Below, piece by piece: positions 62,539 to 64,000 of a stretch of 64,000 bases of DNA. A program made the translations under genes and the position numbers. The notes beneath the pieces are model-generated. The model was not told the origin of the DNA. It saw only the letters and a program-made list of their open reading frames with translations, and searched no databases. Every line of letters starts with the position of its first letter. Within the stretch, counting starts at the first letter, position 1. Source of the DNA: an uncultured Opitutia bacterium (lineage in GTDB: Bacteria > Verrucomicrobiota > Verrucomicrobiia > Opitutales > Opitutaceae); contig CAILHZ010000016.1 of the NCBI GenBank assembly GCA_903834135.1, positions 1 to 64,000 on the forward strand, written 5' to 3'.

Positions 62539-63105
62539 ATGCGTATTAGTGGTGGTATAGCTCGTGGCATTCCTTTAAGCGTTCCGAAAACTCGTGACGT
62601 CAGACCTGCTACGGACCGCTTACGGCAAGCCGTATTCTCAAGCATTGCGGGTTGGCTACCAGGTGTTCGCTTTCTTGATCTTTTTGCAGGCAGTGGCGCG
62701 TATGGCCTTGAGGCATTAAGTCGTGGAGCAATAAGCGGCGTTTTTGTTGAACAAGACACAAAGACTATTCCACATCTCGAACAAAACATAAAAGCTGTAT
62801 GTAAGAGTATGGGCAGTGATCCAAAACTACTTTCTGTGATTACAGCAGATGCCACCGAAGTACCGTTAGGAAATGGCGAGTTACCAGATTTAATTTTTAT
62901 TGATCCGCCTTACGATATGATCATTGGTGCAGCAGAACCGATGTTTGCAAAATTAACTCAAGCGCTAGCAAACAAACCTGACGCTATTGTAATTTTTGAA
63001 ATGCCTGGAGACTTTATTCTAAACCCTCCAGGTTGGGAGCAAATTAAACGCCTAGGTCAAGGCGTTAAACAACCCACTGCTGTATTCTTTAGAAAAATAC
63101 TTTAA
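62539..63105 (+). CDS. rsmD: 16S rRNA (guanine-966-N2)-methyltransferase
   Basis: RsmD methylates G966 of 16S rRNA during small-subunit assembly. The 188-residue protein has the N-terminal RISGGIARG and RPATDRLRQAVFSSI, the SAM site FLDLFAGSGAYGLEAL and the catalytic DPPY (122-125). All are standard for the family. It converges on rsmE with one base between the stops, so two rRNA methyltransferase genes face each other. Confidence 0.95.
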   Translation: MRISGGIARGIPLSVPKTRDVRPATDRLRQAVFSSIAGWLPGVRFLDLFAGSGAYGLEALSRGAISGVFVEQDTKTIPHLEQNIKAVCKSMGSDPKLLSVITADATEVPLGNGELPDLIFIDPPYDMIIGAAEPMFAKLTQALANKPDAIVIFEMPGDFILNPPGWEQIKRLGQGVKQPTAVFFRKIL

Positions 63106-63106
63106 G

Positions 63107-63820
63107 TCACATTAAACCTAGTGCGGCTTTGATGATACTCACACTTGCTACACAGGCAGTCTCAGTTCTGAGCACACGCTCTCCTAAGTGACAAAGCTGG
63201 GTATTCGTAGAGCGAAATAAATTTCTCTCGCTCAAACTCCAACCTCTCTCAGATCCAATTGCAATGACACACGGTGGACTCAGTTTTGCCTGGGATAAAG
63301 CTTCAGGAGACTCGTAATTATCTAACGCTATTTTTGTGGTATTTAAATCAATACTATTCCAAACCTCCTCTAAAGACTGATTAAAAATAACTTCTGGTAA
63401 TCGAGTACAAAAAGCTTGTTCAGCACCGCTTCTAATTTGTTTTTTATATTCACCCGTACTCCATAAAGTACTCATTGCGTAACTAGGATCTGCTTTTTCT
63501 GTGGAAACGAAATATAGTGTTTTAACTCCGAGTGCTGCAGCTTCAGATAAAATTTTACGCGCTGTCTGAGGTCTAGGCATACCGATTACAAGAGTAATAG
63601 GATCTAAAGCTTGTGGCATCTGTCCCCAAACAAACTTAAGATTAAGTCCTGCTTCACTTTGAGATACGATTGAAGCCTTTCCGCGTGGTCCATTCAGAAG
63701 ACCAACATCAAACTCTTCACCGATCTGTCTTTTTAAAATATCTGTTATGTGAACCGATCTTACATCTGTTAGCGGCAAAGCAGTTTGAATTTCCTGGGAA
63801 TCAAAAAGTATTATATTCAC
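63107..63820 (-). CDS. rsmE: 16S rRNA (uracil-1498-N3)-methyltransferase
   Basis: RsmE is a SPOUT-class enzyme methylating U1498 near the decoding centre. The 237-residue length fits. The trefoil-knot motifs are IGSERGWSLSE (family usually GPEGGFS-E) and LGERVLRTETACVAS. An N-terminal PUA-like domain is present (HITDILKRQIGEEFDVGL). The start is a GTG at 63820. The xseA gene ends 13 bases upstream on the same strand. Confidence 0.92.
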   Translation of the reverse strand: MNIILFDSQEIQTALPLTDVRSVHITDILKRQIGEEFDVGLLNGPRGKASIVSQSEAGLNLKFVWGQMPQALDPITLVIGMPRPQTARKILSEAAALGVKTLYFVSTEKADPSYAMSTLWSTGEYKKQIRSGAEQAFCTRLPEVIFNQSLEEVWNSIDLNTTKIALDNYESPEALSQAKLSPPCVIAIGSERGWSLSERNLFRSTNTQLCHLGERVLRTETACVASVSIIKAALGLM

Positions 63821-63833
63821 AGGAATATGTATG

Positions 63834-64000
63834 CTAGTCCTTAGCTACCTTTAAATCGATCTTACCGTCTGAGAATTCTGCGGATAATTTTTGAGTAGCC
63901 TTAATTCCTTTTTTACGAATCACTGGCAGACCTTCTTCATCACGAACAATAACAAAACCTCGATTCAATACCGAGGCGGGACTTGCAGCTTCAAGACGCT
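63834..64000 (-). CDS. xseA: Exodeoxyribonuclease VII large subunit, C-terminal end only
   Basis: The last 54 codons of a gene that continues past the right edge. The peptide LEAASPASVLNRGFVIVRDE closely follows the conserved XseA end (LEALSPL-VL-RGYAIVRD), and the final strand region (LSAEFSDGKIDLKV) matches the family's L-F-DG pattern. XseA is the catalytic large subunit that degrades single-stranded DNA. The stop is TAG at 63834-63836. Confidence 0.85.
   Translation of the reverse strand, partial: RLEAASPASVLNRGFVIVRDEEGLPVIRKKGIKATQKLSAEFSDGKIDLKVAKD

Noticed and set aside
1-64000. CRISPR array, insertion sequences, prophage or genomic island
   Set aside because: No spaced direct repeats, transposase or integrase genes, tRNA-flanked attachment sites or sharp composition change were seen.

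Overview
This 64 kb window is ordinary bacterial chromosome. It is densely packed, moderately AT-rich, and shows no CRISPR array, insertion sequence, prophage, rRNA or recognisable tRNA. The genes suggest a Gram-negative member of Verrucomicrobiota, probably Opitutae. The support is a long and short NfeD pair with FloA, a Tat-exported Gfo/Idh oxidoreductase beside a GH105 hydrolase, a secreted FAD_oxidored-type protein, a short ParC, a polyphosphate glucokinase and an Mla-type lipid transport operon. This placement is an inference from gene content, not a phylogeny. No gene-free stretch exceeds 300 bases; the longest gap is about 205 bases, upstream of rpsA.

Layout. 1-4.5 kb (minus): grpE, dnaJ, a heptose-phosphate adenylyltransferase, purN and prmA (cut by the window edge), with manA upstream. 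4.6-8 kb (plus): ftsK and a RodZ-like protein. 8-11.6 kb (minus): long NfeD, short NfeD, FloA and a coiled-coil membrane protein, a membrane-microdomain operon. 11.7-16.4 kb: an aldose epimerase, TatA, a LysR regulator of OxyR type divergent from a 61-residue membrane protein, a phasin-like protein and UbiB. 16.4-19.5 kb (minus): a histidine kinase and an NtrC-like regulator whose AAA+ domain lacks the sigma-54 loop. 19.6-28.9 kb: an adenylate-kinase-like fusion, a MacA/MacB-type exporter with two permeases, PPGK and a YbbP-like permease. 28.9-33.3 kb: TesA, an OppA-like binding protein, a secreted protein, an HhH glycosylase, a glycosyltransferase and a 57-residue prepilin-like peptide. 33.3-37.5 kb: a DUF481 protein, RsfS with a lysine-rich tail, NadD and ribosomal protein S1.

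37.6-43.8 kb (minus): a frameshifted FAD oxidoreductase, then hisG, aguB, aguA and a lipoprotein (agmatine to putrescine), and a 5'-3' exonuclease. 43.8-53.7 kb: SMC, a beta-hydroxyacid dehydrogenase, Ahr (plus), ParC and ParE, so chromosome folding and decatenation genes lie close together. 53.8-57.1 kb: a DsbA-like protein and a pectin-type sugar pair (Gfo/Idh and GH105). 57.2-61.3 kb (minus): a secreted repeat protein followed by MlaE, MlaF and MlaD. 61.5-64 kb: an MBL-fold hydrolase, RsmD, RsmE and the end of XseA.

The strongest leads are three. First, a perfect OxyR-type half-site sits over the start codon of an OxyR-like gene whose protein has Ser at the peroxidatic Cys199 position. Second, a protein with about 17 WP(L/F)-type motifs at roughly 19-residue spacing heads the Mla operon and could be its outer-membrane partner. 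Third, several housekeeping proteins carry unusual additions or losses: the RsfS tail, the SMC insert, the regulator without GAFTGA, and a ParC with both quinolone-anchor residues replaced by Ala.
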